Assembly: GCA_030838025.1 (NCBI GenBank)
Contig: JAUTXM010000200.1
Location: 1-18,176, forward strand
Reading direction: 5' to 3'
Length of the DNA stretch: 18,176 nucleotides
DNA from: Acidimicrobiaceae bacterium
GTDB lineage: Bacteria; Actinomycetota; Acidimicrobiia; Acidimicrobiales; Palsa-688
Position numbers and translations under genes: made by a program. This document shows, piece after piece, positions 5,904 through 13,414 of this stretch. The notes under the pieces were generated by a model, which had not been told where the DNA came from, did no database searches, and saw only the letters and a list, made by a program, of their open reading frames with translations. Numbering within the stretch: the first letter of the stretch is position 1; each line of letters opens with the position of its first letter.

Positions 5904-6574
5904 TTCGAGCTCCCTTCCAGCGTGGGCTGGTCCGCCAGATGGCGCTGCACGACCGACCACAGTTCGAACACCAGCGCGTCCTGCGCCTCTTGGATGCGGT
6001 GGACGCTGTCAGAGCGCACCACCAGGCAATGGTCGACCTTATCGTTCCCGGCCATGGCACCGCCGTTGTAGCCGGCCAGACCGATGGTCATGAGGCCCCG
6101 GTGTTTGGCTTCGGCGAAGGCATGCATGACGTTGTTGGAGTTGCCACTCGTCGACAGCCCGAGGGCGATGTCGTCAGCGCGGGCGTGGGCGATCAGCTGG
6201 CGGGAGAACACGAGCTCGAAGCCCACGTCGTTGGCCAGGGCGGTGAGGACCGCCCGGTCGTCCACCAGGGGCCACGCCGGCAGGGGCCGGCCCTTGATCG
6301 GATGGCGGAACATCTCCGCGGTCATCTCGGCATCGGTGGCACTGCCGCCGTTGCCGAAGGTGTACAGCCGCCCGCCGCGGTTGAAGCGCGCTGCCATCTC
6401 GGCGCCCACGGTCTCGACCACCGCGGCCCACTGGGCGAGCGTCGCCAGTTGCAGCTCCCGGCTCTGGGCCATCTTGCCCCGGGCCGACGCCGCCAGGTCG
6501 ACCAACAAGGCGCTCGAGTCCCGCTCCTCGGAGTCGATGAACGGGTAGAGGAAGTTGGTCGGCTCGGCGGTCAC
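5900..6574 (-). CDS. GmhA-like SIS-domain protein in hydrogenase maturation operon
   Basis: The 224-residue single SIS-domain protein is closest in pattern to phosphoheptose isomerase GmhA. It has FGNGGSATDAEM (73-84, phosphosugar-binding loop), STSGNSNNV (141-149), GLAGYNGGAMAG (165-176) and the C-terminal RIQEAQ (193-198). Aligned by eye to E. coli GmhA as I remember it, the catalytic Glu65 falls on Met88 and His180 on Phe203, so heptose isomerase activity is doubtful. It starts with GTG 6574-6572 overlapping the stop of the upstream gene (GTGA), and its own stop overlaps the hypE start, so it is firmly embedded in the hyp operon. Similar SIS genes are, as I recall, found in actinobacterial group 1h/5 hydrogenase loci. 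The role is probably accessory to maturation and is unknown. The neighbourhood has no LPS heptose genes. Confidence 0.85.
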   Translation of the reverse strand: MTAEPTNFLYPFIDSEERDSSALLVDLAASARGKMAQSRELQLATLAQWAAVVETVGAEMAARFNRGGRLYTFGNGGSATDAEMTAEMFRHPIKGRPLPAWPLVDDRAVLTALANDVGFELVFSRQLIAHARADDIALGLSTSGNSNNVMHAFAEAKHRGLMTIGLAGYNGGAMAGNDKVDHCLVVRSDSVHRIQEAQDALVFELWSVVQRHLADQPTLEGSSK

Positions 6575-7323
6575 AGCTCACGCTCCTCGAGCGCCGTGAT
6601 GGCGGTACCGGCATGCACGAGCAACAGGTCACCGGGTTGCCGAGGTCCGACGAGTGTGATGTCCACCCGCTCGCGGTGGCCTTGAGCCAGCACCAGGGCG
6701 GTGTCGTCGTCGCGAGTCTCGATGACCTCGACCAGGCGCCCCTCGTCGGAGCACGTGATGCACACCTCGTCGGTGCACGCCGGAGGCTCGACGAGGAGGC
6801 CGGGATGTTCGAAGACCACGTGTACCAGCTCCCACAGCAAGTGGTACAGCAGGACGTAGCCTCCGGCGCTGCCCGCGATTTCGGGGTCTACGCCGTCGAC
6901 CCAGAGGACGTGGTCTGCGGCACTGGCCGGCGGACGGGGGCCGGCCCCAATCCACAACGTCGTGAGCCCCCAGGCCTCGGCCCGGCGGAGCAGCGAGGTC
7001 AATTTCCCATCCTCCGCCGTGCCCAGGACGACGAGAAGATCGCCCGGGCGAACCAGGACCCGCAGCGCCCCGAGCAGGTCATCGTCGTTCACGTAGATGG
7101 CGGGCAGGGCTCGTTTGCCCATGATCACGGGGTGGACGAACTCGACCGCCACGTGGCGGCCGTGGGCCGGCCAGCTGGGGGCGACGCACCACATGGTCGC
7201 TCCGGCGGCGAAGCGGCGGGCAAGGGAGAGGGCGGCGGCGGCCAAGTTGTCCGAGACCGATTCGAGCGCCGCGAAGTCGATCGCCAGCTCTCGCTCGTCG
7301 GACAGGAGTGGGTTGGGCACCAT
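6571..7323 (-). CDS. SIS-like domain fused to HypC-type chaperone domain
   Basis: The 250-residue protein has two parts. Residues about 1-178 look like a degenerate SIS domain: VEFVHPVIMGKRALPA (60-75) parallels AEMFRHPIKGRPLPA of the adjacent SIS protein, and DLLVVLGTAEDGKL (95-108) sits where the second phosphosugar loop would be. Residues about 183-250 are HypC/HupF-like: EVCITCSDEGRLVEVIE, a short beta-barrel, then VDITLVGPRQPGDLLLVHAG (220-239) and TAITALEE. HypC shuttles the Fe(CN)2CO unit with HypD through an N-terminal cysteine; here the candidate Cys188/Cys191 are internal. ATG 7323 follows AAAGGA closely, and GTG 7320 is an equally possible start with better spacing. The gene lies 75 bp after hypF. 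The fusion reading is well supported; the function of the SIS half is unknown. Confidence 0.85.
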   Translation of the reverse strand: MVPNPLLSDERELAIDFAALESVSDNLAAAALSLARRFAAGATMWCVAPSWPAHGRHVAVEFVHPVIMGKRALPAIYVNDDDLLGALRVLVRPGDLLVVLGTAEDGKLTSLLRRAEAWGLTTLWIGAGPRPPASAADHVLWVDGVDPEIAGSAGGYVLLYHLLWELVHVVFEHPGLLVEPPACTDEVCITCSDEGRLVEVIETRDDDTALVLAQGHRERVDITLVGPRQPGDLLLVHAGTAITALEEREL

Positions 7324-7398
7324 GAATCCTTTCGGGACGGTCCGACCGCGAGAACGAGCACGCGTGTTCGAGCCGTCGCCATCCACTCTACGTCCGGA

Positions 7399-9810
7399 CT
7401 AAGGAATCGACACTTCCGTGGCGGCCGCAATCACCACTTGGCCGAGCGCCAGCCCCCCGTCGTTCGGCGGGACAATTCGGTGCGTCAGCACCTCGAAGCC
7501 CCGCCGTTGCAGCTCCGCTCGCACCAGGCGCAGGAGCAGCACGTTCTGGAACACGCCGCCCGAGAGGGCCGCACGCGACAAACCAGCCGGTCCCGCGATC
7601 TGGGTTGCCAGGTCACCCACCAGGTGCGCCACCGCCAGGTGGAAACCGGCGGCAACCGCGCCCCGCGGCGCCCCGGCCCGGAGGTCCTCGACGATCTGGC
7701 GCAGGACCGGGGCGGGATCGATGACGTCGCCTACGACGCTGAAGTGGTAGGTCCGGGCCGATTCCAGGTGCGCTTCGGCCTGGGTCTCGAGCTCGATGGC
7801 CGCCTGGGCTTCGTACGACACGCGGTGGCGGACGTCGAGCAGGGAGCTGACCGCGTCGAAGAGCCGGCCCATGCTCGACGTGGGCACGCACATCACGTCT
7901 CGTTCCAACTGGCGCCGCAGCGCCGTTCGCTCGGCCTCGTCGGTGGCCTGCACCGGCGCCAGGTCTTCGTCCCAGTCGATGCCTGCCGCCCAGAGGTGGG
8001 CCAGCGCCGCCCGGTAGGGGCGCTTGATGGTGGCGTCGCCGCCCGGCAGCGGCACGTAGCCGAGGTGCGCCACCCGGGTGAAGCGGTCATAACCGGCCAG
8101 GAGCACCTCGCCGCCCCAGATGGCCCCGTCGGGGCCGTAACCGGTGCCGTCAAATGCGAACCCCAGCACCTGGTCGGTCGCGGCCACGCCGTGCTCGGCC
8201 ATGACTGCGGCCACGTGGGCGTGGTGGTGCTGGACCAGCGACAGCGGGAGGCGGGCGGCATCGGCGTGGTCCTCGGCCCAGTTGCGGGTGTGATAGCCGG
8301 GGTGCATGTCGGCGGCCAGCCGCACGGGCACGACTTGGTAGATCTCCCGGAACTGGCCGACGCTGCGCTCGAACGCCGCCAGGGTCTCGGGACTGCCCAT
8401 GTCACCGATGTGCTGGCTCATCCAGGCGTCGGCGCCCGAGGCCAGGCAGAAGGTGTTCTTGAGCTCGCCGCCGACGGCCAGGGTGGATGTGACCGAGATG
8501 GGCAGGCGCAGCGGCAGGGGGGCGTAGCCCCGGGAGCGCCGGACCGGGAGTTCCTCGCCGTCGACCATCCGGACGACCGAATCGTCGCAGGGAACGTGGA
8601 TCGGCCGGTCGTGGACGAGCCAGTGGTCGGCCAGGCGGCCCAGCCGCCGGCGGGCGTCGGCGTCTTCGTAGCAGATGGGCTCGTCGGTGATGTTGCCGCT
8701 GGTCATGACCAGCACCTCGGGGGCCTTCGGGTTACCGGTCCCCGGTACCGGGTTGAACAGCAGATGGTGCAGCGGCGTGTAGGGCAACATGATCCCGATC
8801 ATCGGGTTGTCCGGGGCCACCAACGGTGACAGGCGTGATCCGGCCGCCCGTACCGGCAGGAGCACGATCGGCTGCTGAGGGGAGCGCAGCAGCCGGGCCT
8901 CGTCGTCGTCGATGTCGGCCAGCTGCCGGGCCACGTCGAGGTTGCGGGCCATGACGGCAAAGGGCTTGTCGGCGCGCCCCTTGCGACTCCGCAGCAGGGC
9001 AACGGCCGCGTCTTCGCCCGCGTCGCAGGCGATGTGGTAGCCACCGAGGCCTTTGACCGCCACGACCTGGCCCGCTCCGAGTGCCCGCTGGGCGGCAACA
9101 ATGGCGGCGTCGGTTCCGTCGATCCGCCCCTCGGGCGACTCGAGCCACAGCCTCGGGCCGCACGCCGCGCACGCCAACGGCTGGGCGTGGAAACGCCGGT
9201 CACCTGGGTCGTGGTACTGGGCGGCGCAGAGGTCGCAGAGGGGAAACCCGGCCATGGTGGTGTTGGGCCGGTCGTACGGCAACCGTTTGGTGATGGTGAA
9301 GCGGGGGCCGCAGTTGGTACAGGTGATGAAGGGGTAGCGATACCGCCGGTCGGCGGGGTCGAACAACTCCCGGAGGCAGTCGTCGCACAAGGCCGCATCG
9401 GGCGCGACGAACGTGCGCACCGCGGAGTCGGCCCGGCTCTCGACGATCCGGAACCCCGCTTCGCCAAGGGGGTCGGTGTCCGAGGAATCGATCGAATCGA
9501 CCCGGGCCAGCGGCGGCGCCTCATCCCGGAGCCGGGCTTCGAAGGCGCCGACCGCGGCGGAGGGACCTTCGACTTCGACGAAGACGCCGTCGGTGTCGTT
9601 GCCGACGTGACCGGCAAGGGCACACTCGCGGGCCAGCCGGTGCACGAACGGCCGGTAGCCGACGCCTTGGACGACGCCCCGGACCCGGATGCGCAGGCGC
9701 ACGGCTCCCCCGCCGGTCGCGCTCGCCGGGGCGCCCGCCGTCGTGCCCGCCGGGGCGCCGGCCGCGGCGCCACCGGTCGCGCTCGCCGTCGCGCCCGCAG
9801 AAGTGGTCAC
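7399..9810 (-). CDS. hypF: HypF, carbamoyltransferase for hydrogenase CN ligand
   Basis: HypF uses carbamoyl phosphate and ATP to carbamoylate the C-terminal Cys of HypE. The 803-residue protein has all four modules. The acylphosphatase domain is at about 37-125 (VRGVVQGVGYRPFVHRLA). Two zinc fingers carry Cys142/145/164/167 and Cys192/195/214/217. A YrdC-like domain follows from about 240 (VAVKGLGGYHIACDA, KGRADKPFAVM). The Kae1-like carbamoyltransferase domain has HHHAH, FAFDGTGYGPDGAIWGGE and SGGVFQNVLL. The start is GTG 9810-9808 with AGGA about 10 bases upstream. This leaves a 36-residue Ala/Gly/Thr tail before the acylphosphatase domain, encoded by repeated DNA. Translation could instead begin at an internal GTG directly before VRLRIRV. 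The gene lies 53 bp after fba. Confidence 0.97.
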   Translation of the reverse strand: MTTSAGATASATGGAAAGAPAGTTAGAPASATGGGAVRLRIRVRGVVQGVGYRPFVHRLARECALAGHVGNDTDGVFVEVEGPSAAVGAFEARLRDEAPPLARVDSIDSSDTDPLGEAGFRIVESRADSAVRTFVAPDAALCDDCLRELFDPADRRYRYPFITCTNCGPRFTITKRLPYDRPNTTMAGFPLCDLCAAQYHDPGDRRFHAQPLACAACGPRLWLESPEGRIDGTDAAIVAAQRALGAGQVVAVKGLGGYHIACDAGEDAAVALLRSRKGRADKPFAVMARNLDVARQLADIDDDEARLLRSPQQPIVLLPVRAAGSRLSPLVAPDNPMIGIMLPYTPLHHLLFNPVPGTGNPKAPEVLVMTSGNITDEPICYEDADARRRLGRLADHWLVHDRPIHVPCDDSVVRMVDGEELPVRRSRGYAPLPLRLPISVTSTLAVGGELKNTFCLASGADAWMSQHIGDMGSPETLAAFERSVGQFREIYQVVPVRLAADMHPGYHTRNWAEDHADAARLPLSLVQHHHAHVAAVMAEHGVAATDQVLGFAFDGTGYGPDGAIWGGEVLLAGYDRFTRVAHLGYVPLPGGDATIKRPYRAALAHLWAAGIDWDEDLAPVQATDEAERTALRRQLERDVMCVPTSSMGRLFDAVSSLLDVRHRVSYEAQAAIELETQAEAHLESARTYHFSVVGDVIDPAPVLRQIVEDLRAGAPRGAVAAGFHLAVAHLVGDLATQIAGPAGLSRAALSGGVFQNVLLLRLVRAELQRRGFEVLTHRIVPPNDGGLALGQVVIAAATEVSIP
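9713..9788 (-). repeat. 16-bp direct repeat encoding low-complexity HypF N-terminus
   Basis: CCGGTCGCGCTCGCCG occurs at 9713-9728 and exactly 60 bases later at 9773-9788, separated by further GGGGCGCC-type repeats. In frame this encodes alternating ATASATGG / APASATGG Ala-Thr-Gly units ahead of the acylphosphatase domain. A 60-bp internal duplication or slippage is likely. Confidence 0.75.
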
Positions 9811-9863
9811 GGGTAGGGATCCTACGGGGCGGGCCGGCCGTCGCCGGCCAAGCCAGCCGCGGG

Positions 9864-10877
9864 CTAGACCGTCTCGAGGGCCCGGTCGTACTTGCCCAGG
9901 GCGGCCTCGGAGTTGCACTTGGTGCGCAGCGCCAAGACGTCCTGCGCCGCCTTGCGGTTGTTGGCGTCGCCCCCCCACGTGCGCAGCGCGTCATCCTGGA
10001 GGGCCCGCCCATAGGAGAAGGTGAGGGTCCACGGGAGGGGGCCCAACCGGTTCATGGCGTCCAGGTGCTCGGTCGCGACCTGCGATGCCTGGCCACCGGA
10101 GAGGAACGCGATGCCCGGGACGCTTGCGGGAACGCAGTCCAGCAGGCAACGAACCGTCGCCTCCGCCACTTCCTGCACCGACGACCCCGGGCCCTTGGAA
10201 CCGGAGATCACCATGGACGGCTTGAGGACAATGCCCTGGAGGTCCATGCCCGCCAGCGCCAGCTGCGAGAACACCTCACGCAGCGTGTCGTGGGTGACTT
10301 CGCTCGACCGGGCCAGGTCGTGGCTGCCCTCCATCAAGACCTCGGGCTCCACGATGGGTACCAGCCCACCCTCCTGGCACAAGGCGGCGTAGCGGGCCAG
10401 GCCGTGGGCGTTGGCATGGGTCGCGTTGCGGGTCGGAAGGGCGTCGCCGATGTTGATGACGGCGCGCCACTTGGCGAAGCGGGCACCCAGTTCGTAGTAC
10501 TCGGCGATGCGCTCGCGCAGGCCGTCGAGGCCCTCGGTCGTGGTCTCGCCCGGGGCGCCGGCCAGCGGCTTGGCGCCGGTGTCGACCTTGATGCCGGGCA
10601 GGATGCCCCGGCTGGCGAGGACCTCGGGGAACGGGGTTCCGTCCGCCGTGGCCTGGCGCAGCGTCTCGTCGTACAGGATGACCCCGCTGATGTGGGACTC
10701 GATGCCCGGAGCGGTGAGCAGAGCCTCGCGGTACTGCCGCCGCAACTCGACGGTCGAGGGAATCCCCAAGGCCGCGAAGCGCTTGGAAATGGTGCCTGAA
10801 CTCTCGTCGGCAGCGAGGATGCCCTTGCCGGGGGCAACCATGGCCGCGGCCGTGGCGTGCAACTGGTCGGTCGTCAT
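9864..10877 (-). CDS. fba: Class I fructose-bisphosphate aldolase
   Basis: It catalyses reversible condensation of dihydroxyacetone phosphate with glyceraldehyde-3-phosphate (or with erythrose-4-phosphate to give sedoheptulose-1,7-bisphosphate) in the Calvin cycle and gluconeogenesis. The 337-residue protein begins MTTDQLHATAAAMVAPGKGI, a standard class I N-terminus with GILAADESSGT. It shows FAKWRAVI (Lys136), VPIVEPEVLMEG (175-184) and the Schiff-base Lys219 in GIVLKPSMVI, then FLSGGQ. No metal-binding class II motif is present. ATG 10877-10875 fits the family N-terminus; a TTG at 10913 would add 12 residues without family support. The ribosome-binding site is weak. The gene lies 40 bp after prk and 53 bp before hypF, so it is probably co-transcribed with both. 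Confidence 0.95.
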   Translation of the reverse strand: MTTDQLHATAAAMVAPGKGILAADESSGTISKRFAALGIPSTVELRRQYREALLTAPGIESHISGVILYDETLRQATADGTPFPEVLASRGILPGIKVDTGAKPLAGAPGETTTEGLDGLRERIAEYYELGARFAKWRAVINIGDALPTRNATHANAHGLARYAALCQEGGLVPIVEPEVLMEGSHDLARSSEVTHDTLREVFSQLALAGMDLQGIVLKPSMVISGSKGPGSSVQEVAEATVRCLLDCVPASVPGIAFLSGGQASQVATEHLDAMNRLGPLPWTLTFSYGRALQDDALRTWGGDANNRKAAQDVLALRTKCNSEAALGKYDRALETV

Positions 10878-10917
10878 CGCGTGATCGTCGCGCGAAACGA
10901 CCTCCCGGCGCAACGCT

Positions 10918-11889
10918 CTACGGCGCCACCTCGAGGTCGCGACCTTGACTGCGACGGGCCAGCAGCAGATGGTACAAGAAGATCAGCTGGACGACGGCCA
11001 ACGGCTCGCTGCGTACGTCGCCTTCGATCACACCGAGCGAGTCGGGCAGGTCCTGGCCGATTCCAAGGCCGGTCCAGATGGCCTCCTCCACCTGGCGGGT
11101 CGTCTGGCGGGAGGCATAGGCGTGGACGTGGAGGGCGTCGACCGGCTTTCCGTCGTCGTCTCGTGCCAGCTTCAGGTGGATTGCCTCGCGGGTGTCGGCC
11201 GTGAGGATCCCGGTGAGGTCGGGGTGCGGCGCCGTGGGGCGCAGCAGCACCGTGGCGCTGAGCAGGCCCGCCTCCACCTCGCCGCGCTCTTCGATCGGGG
11301 CGAAGCGCACCACCACGTCGGCCCAGGTGCGTTGGGGGCGGATGAACGCCGCCGACTCCGGCTCCCGGCGTTGCAGGTCTTCCCGCACCTGTTCCTCGGT
11401 GTAGCCGCGGTCGCGGGTGTCGCGCTTGATCTTCCAGGCGTAGCGGGTGGCCTCGGGTGGGTCCAGGTACACGCTCAGGTCGAAACAGGCCCGGGACAAC
11501 CGGCTGTGCAGGGGAAGCAGCCCCTCGACGATGACGAAGTCGCGGGGTTCGAACAGGACCGGCCGGTCGAGCATGCCGGTGTGGTGGTTGTAGACCGGCT
11601 TCAGGATGGGCTCGCCCATGGCCAGCAGCTGCAGGTGCTGTTCCATGATCCCCATGTAGTTGCACGCCGGGTTGAGCGGGGTAAACGGCAAGCCCTTGCG
11701 CTCCTGGCGGTCATAACGGTGGTAGTCGTCCACGCAGATGGAACTGATGTTGTCGGTGCCGATGGCCGCGAGGAGGCCGCGGGTCAGGGTGGTCTTGCCC
11801 GCGGCGCTGTCACCCGCGATGGCAATCATCACCGGCCGGTGGGCGCTCGGGGGACCGGCTCGGCGCATCACGACCCGCTTGTGGGTCAC
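10918..11889 (-). CDS. prk: Phosphoribulokinase
   Basis: It phosphorylates ribulose-5-phosphate to ribulose-1,5-bisphosphate, the RuBisCO substrate, and is the hallmark Calvin-cycle enzyme apart from RuBisCO. The 323-residue protein has P-loop GDSAAGKTT (26-34), the substrate region CVDDYHRYDRQERK, LNPACNYMGIMEQH, PVYNHHTG, the Walker-B-like VIVEGLLPLHS, and WKIKRDTRDRGYT. The PIYNH-type and WK-x-KRD patterns resemble the cyanobacterial/plant/archaeal PRK class more than the short proteobacterial class. Of the two redox cysteines of plant PRK, the P-loop one is absent while a Cys before DDYH is present, so thioredoxin-type control is unlikely. GTG 11889-11887 has a GAGGAGG site and lies 13 bp after rpe. 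Uridine kinase is the nearest alternative family; the rpe/fba context favours PRK. Confidence 0.93.
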   Translation of the reverse strand: MTHKRVVMRRAGPPSAHRPVMIAIAGDSAAGKTTLTRGLLAAIGTDNISSICVDDYHRYDRQERKGLPFTPLNPACNYMGIMEQHLQLLAMGEPILKPVYNHHTGMLDRPVLFEPRDFVIVEGLLPLHSRLSRACFDLSVYLDPPEATRYAWKIKRDTRDRGYTEEQVREDLQRREPESAAFIRPQRTWADVVVRFAPIEERGEVEAGLLSATVLLRPTAPHPDLTGILTADTREAIHLKLARDDDGKPVDALHVHAYASRQTTRQVEEAIWTGLGIGQDLPDSLGVIEGDVRSEPLAVVQLIFLYHLLLARRSQGRDLEVAP

Positions 11890-11902
11890 GTCGCCTCCTC
11901 GT

Positions 11903-12619
11903 TCAGTTGGTGGACAGAGCGGGGGCTACGGGTGCGCCGAGGGCCGCGTTGATCAGGCCATGCAGTTCGCTGATGGCTGCGGGGATGCCGTCGGTGTGGC
12001 GGTAGAGGGCACTGCCGACCACCAGCACCCGGGCACCGGCGACAACTGCGCCGGCGACGGTCGCGGGCGCGATGCCACCGTCGACTTCGAGCTCGACGGT
12101 GCGGCCGGAGCCGGCGATCATGGCCGCGGCCGCCGCCGTCTTGGCTTCCATGGTCTTGATGTAGGCCTGGCCGCCGAAGCCCGGATTCACCGTCATCACG
12201 AGGAGCAGGTCGAGGAGGTCGAGCACCGGCTCGGCGGCGCTGAGCGGTGTGCCGGGGTTGAGGGCCAGCCCCGCCCGGGCCCCCAGCTCGGCGATCGCAC
12301 CCAGGACGCGGTGCAGGTGGGTGCAGCCCGGGGACTCGGCGTGGACGATGATCCGCTCACAGCCGGCGTCGACCCAGCGGCTCAGGAGCACGTTGGGATC
12401 GCTCACCATGAGATGGACCTCGAAGGGAAGCGCGGTGTGCTTTCGGGCCGCCGCGACCACGTCAGGACCGATCGTGAGATTGGGGACGAAGCTGCCGTCC
12501 ATGACGTCCCAGTGGATGCGGTCGGCCCCCGCGGCCTCCATGGCCTGGGCTTCCTCACCCAATCGGGCGAAGTCCGCCGTCAGCAATGAAGGCGCGATGG
12601 CAGCGCTCGACTGAGTCAT
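11903..12619 (-). CDS. rpe: Ribulose-phosphate 3-epimerase
   Basis: It interconverts xylulose-5-phosphate and ribulose-5-phosphate, feeding the kinase encoded next. The 238-residue TIM-barrel protein has APSLLTADF, IHWDVMDGSFVPNLTIGP (metal-binding Asp and the substrate loop), FEVHLMV, MTVNPGFGGQ and EVDGGI (second catalytic Asp), all canonical for the family. ATG 12619-12617 gives the expected MTQSSAAIAPSL start. No clear ribosome-binding site precedes it (the upstream bases are CGTTCGTTT), so the message may be leaderless or weakly initiated. It is the first gene of the minus-strand operon and is divergent from the response regulator at 12728 across a 108-bp intergenic region. Confidence 0.96.
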   Translation of the reverse strand: MTQSSAAIAPSLLTADFARLGEEAQAMEAAGADRIHWDVMDGSFVPNLTIGPDVVAAARKHTALPFEVHLMVSDPNVLLSRWVDAGCERIIVHAESPGCTHLHRVLGAIAELGARAGLALNPGTPLSAAEPVLDLLDLLLVMTVNPGFGGQAYIKTMEAKTAAAAAMIAGSGRTVELEVDGGIAPATVAGAVVAGARVLVVGSALYRHTDGIPAAISELHGLINAALGAPVAPALSTN

Positions 12620-12727
12620 AAACGAACGGTACGGACGCCGCAACCATGGGGCATCCCCCTCGGGGGGGAGCGGTCGTGGTACCGAGGAGGGGCGGTCGCG
12701 ACCCGCGCTCTCGTAGGCTCTCGGGTT
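12620..12727. promoter_or_regulatory. Divergent control region, rpe operon versus response regulator
   Basis: These 108 bases separate the two divergent starts and must hold both promoters. Visible structures are a CCCCCTCGGGGG inverted repeat near 12655-12667, two GCGGTCG direct copies (near 12670 and 12692), and TAGGCT at 12714-12719. The last lies eight bases before the GTG at 12728, the spacing expected for a -10 box of a leaderless message. No convincing -35 box is seen on either strand. Binding by the neighbouring regulators is inference. Confidence 0.45.
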
Positions 12728-13414
12728 GTGTCAGAGCAGCCCCCCCTGGTGGTCCCGCGGACCGGACCGATCCGGTTGCTGCTGGTCGACGACCACCGGA
12801 TGGTGCTCGACGGGCTGACTGCCATGCTCCGGCCACACGCCGACCTGGCCGAAGTGGTGGCCAGCACGACCGAGCCGGCCGAGGCCCGCCGGCTTGCGGT
12901 CGACGCCCAACCCGACATTGCCCTGCTCGACGTGCGGATGAAGGCGACCAGCGGACTCGACCTGTGCGAGGAGCTGCTCCGGGTCGCGCCCGGTATCAAA
13001 GTGGTGCTGCTCACGGTCTACGACGACGAGCAGTACCTGTTCCAAGGGCTGCGGGCCGGGGCGTCGGGCTACTTGACCAAGCAGGTGGTGGCCGAGGAGT
13101 TGCTCACCCACCTCCGCCGGGTACTCGACGGCGAGATCGTCATCGACGCGTCGCTGGCGGGCCGGGTGGCGTTGTCGGCGGCCCGACTGCACCGGGGCGA
13201 GTTCTGGCCCGGAGCCCACCTCGGCCTGAGCCAGCGGGAAAGCGAGGTGCTCGAGCTCATGGTGCACGGCAACTCCAACCGGGCCATTGCCCACCGGCTG
13301 GTCCTGGGCGAGGAGACGGTGAAGACCCACGTCCGGTCGATCTTCCGCAAGCTCGACGTGACTGACCGCACCCAGGCAGTGGCGTTCGCGCTGCGGGAGG
13401 GGGTCTTCCTGTGA
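12728..13414 (+). CDS. NarL/LuxR-family response regulator
   Basis: The 228-residue two-domain regulator has a receiver domain at about 14-130 with the acidic pair Asp21/Asp22, phospho-acceptor Asp68 (IALLDVRM), switch Thr96 and Lys118 (GYLTKQV). A LuxR-type helix-turn-helix follows at about 166-224 (LSQRESEVLELMVHGNSNRAIA, GEETVKTHVRSIFRKL). GTG 12728 is the likely start; no ribosome-binding site is visible, and TAGGCT eight bases upstream hints at leaderless translation. Its stop overlaps the kinase start (GTGA), so the two form a translationally coupled pair. It diverges from the rpe-prk-fba-hyp operon, making that operon a plausible target. Confidence 0.93.
   Translation: MSEQPPLVVPRTGPIRLLLVDDHRMVLDGLTAMLRPHADLAEVVASTTEPAEARRLAVDAQPDIALLDVRMKATSGLDLCEELLRVAPGIKVVLLTVYDDEQYLFQGLRAGASGYLTKQVVAEELLTHLRRVLDGEIVIDASLAGRVALSAARLHRGEFWPGAHLGLSQRESEVLELMVHGNSNRAIAHRLVLGEETVKTHVRSIFRKLDVTDRTQAVAFALREGVFL

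Noticed and set aside
4899..6071. Long plus-strand frame opposite hypE and the SIS gene
   Set aside because: Antisense to genes with strong motifs (PRIC tail, SIS loops); no protein-like features of its own.
5900..6574. A true phosphoheptose isomerase for LPS heptose
   Set aside because: Catalytic positions appear substituted, and the gene overlaps hyp genes with no heptose or LPS genes nearby.
6613..8829. A 738-codon open frame on the plus strand
   Set aside because: It is antisense to hypF and the SIS-HypC gene, whose minus-strand proteins have full family motifs; its own translation is rich in R, G, H, Q, V and D with no recognisable domain, typical of a high-GC shadow frame.
10945..11952. 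A 335-codon plus-strand open frame opposite prk
   Set aside because: It is antisense to a clearly identified phosphoribulokinase; composition is shadow-like and no domain is visible.
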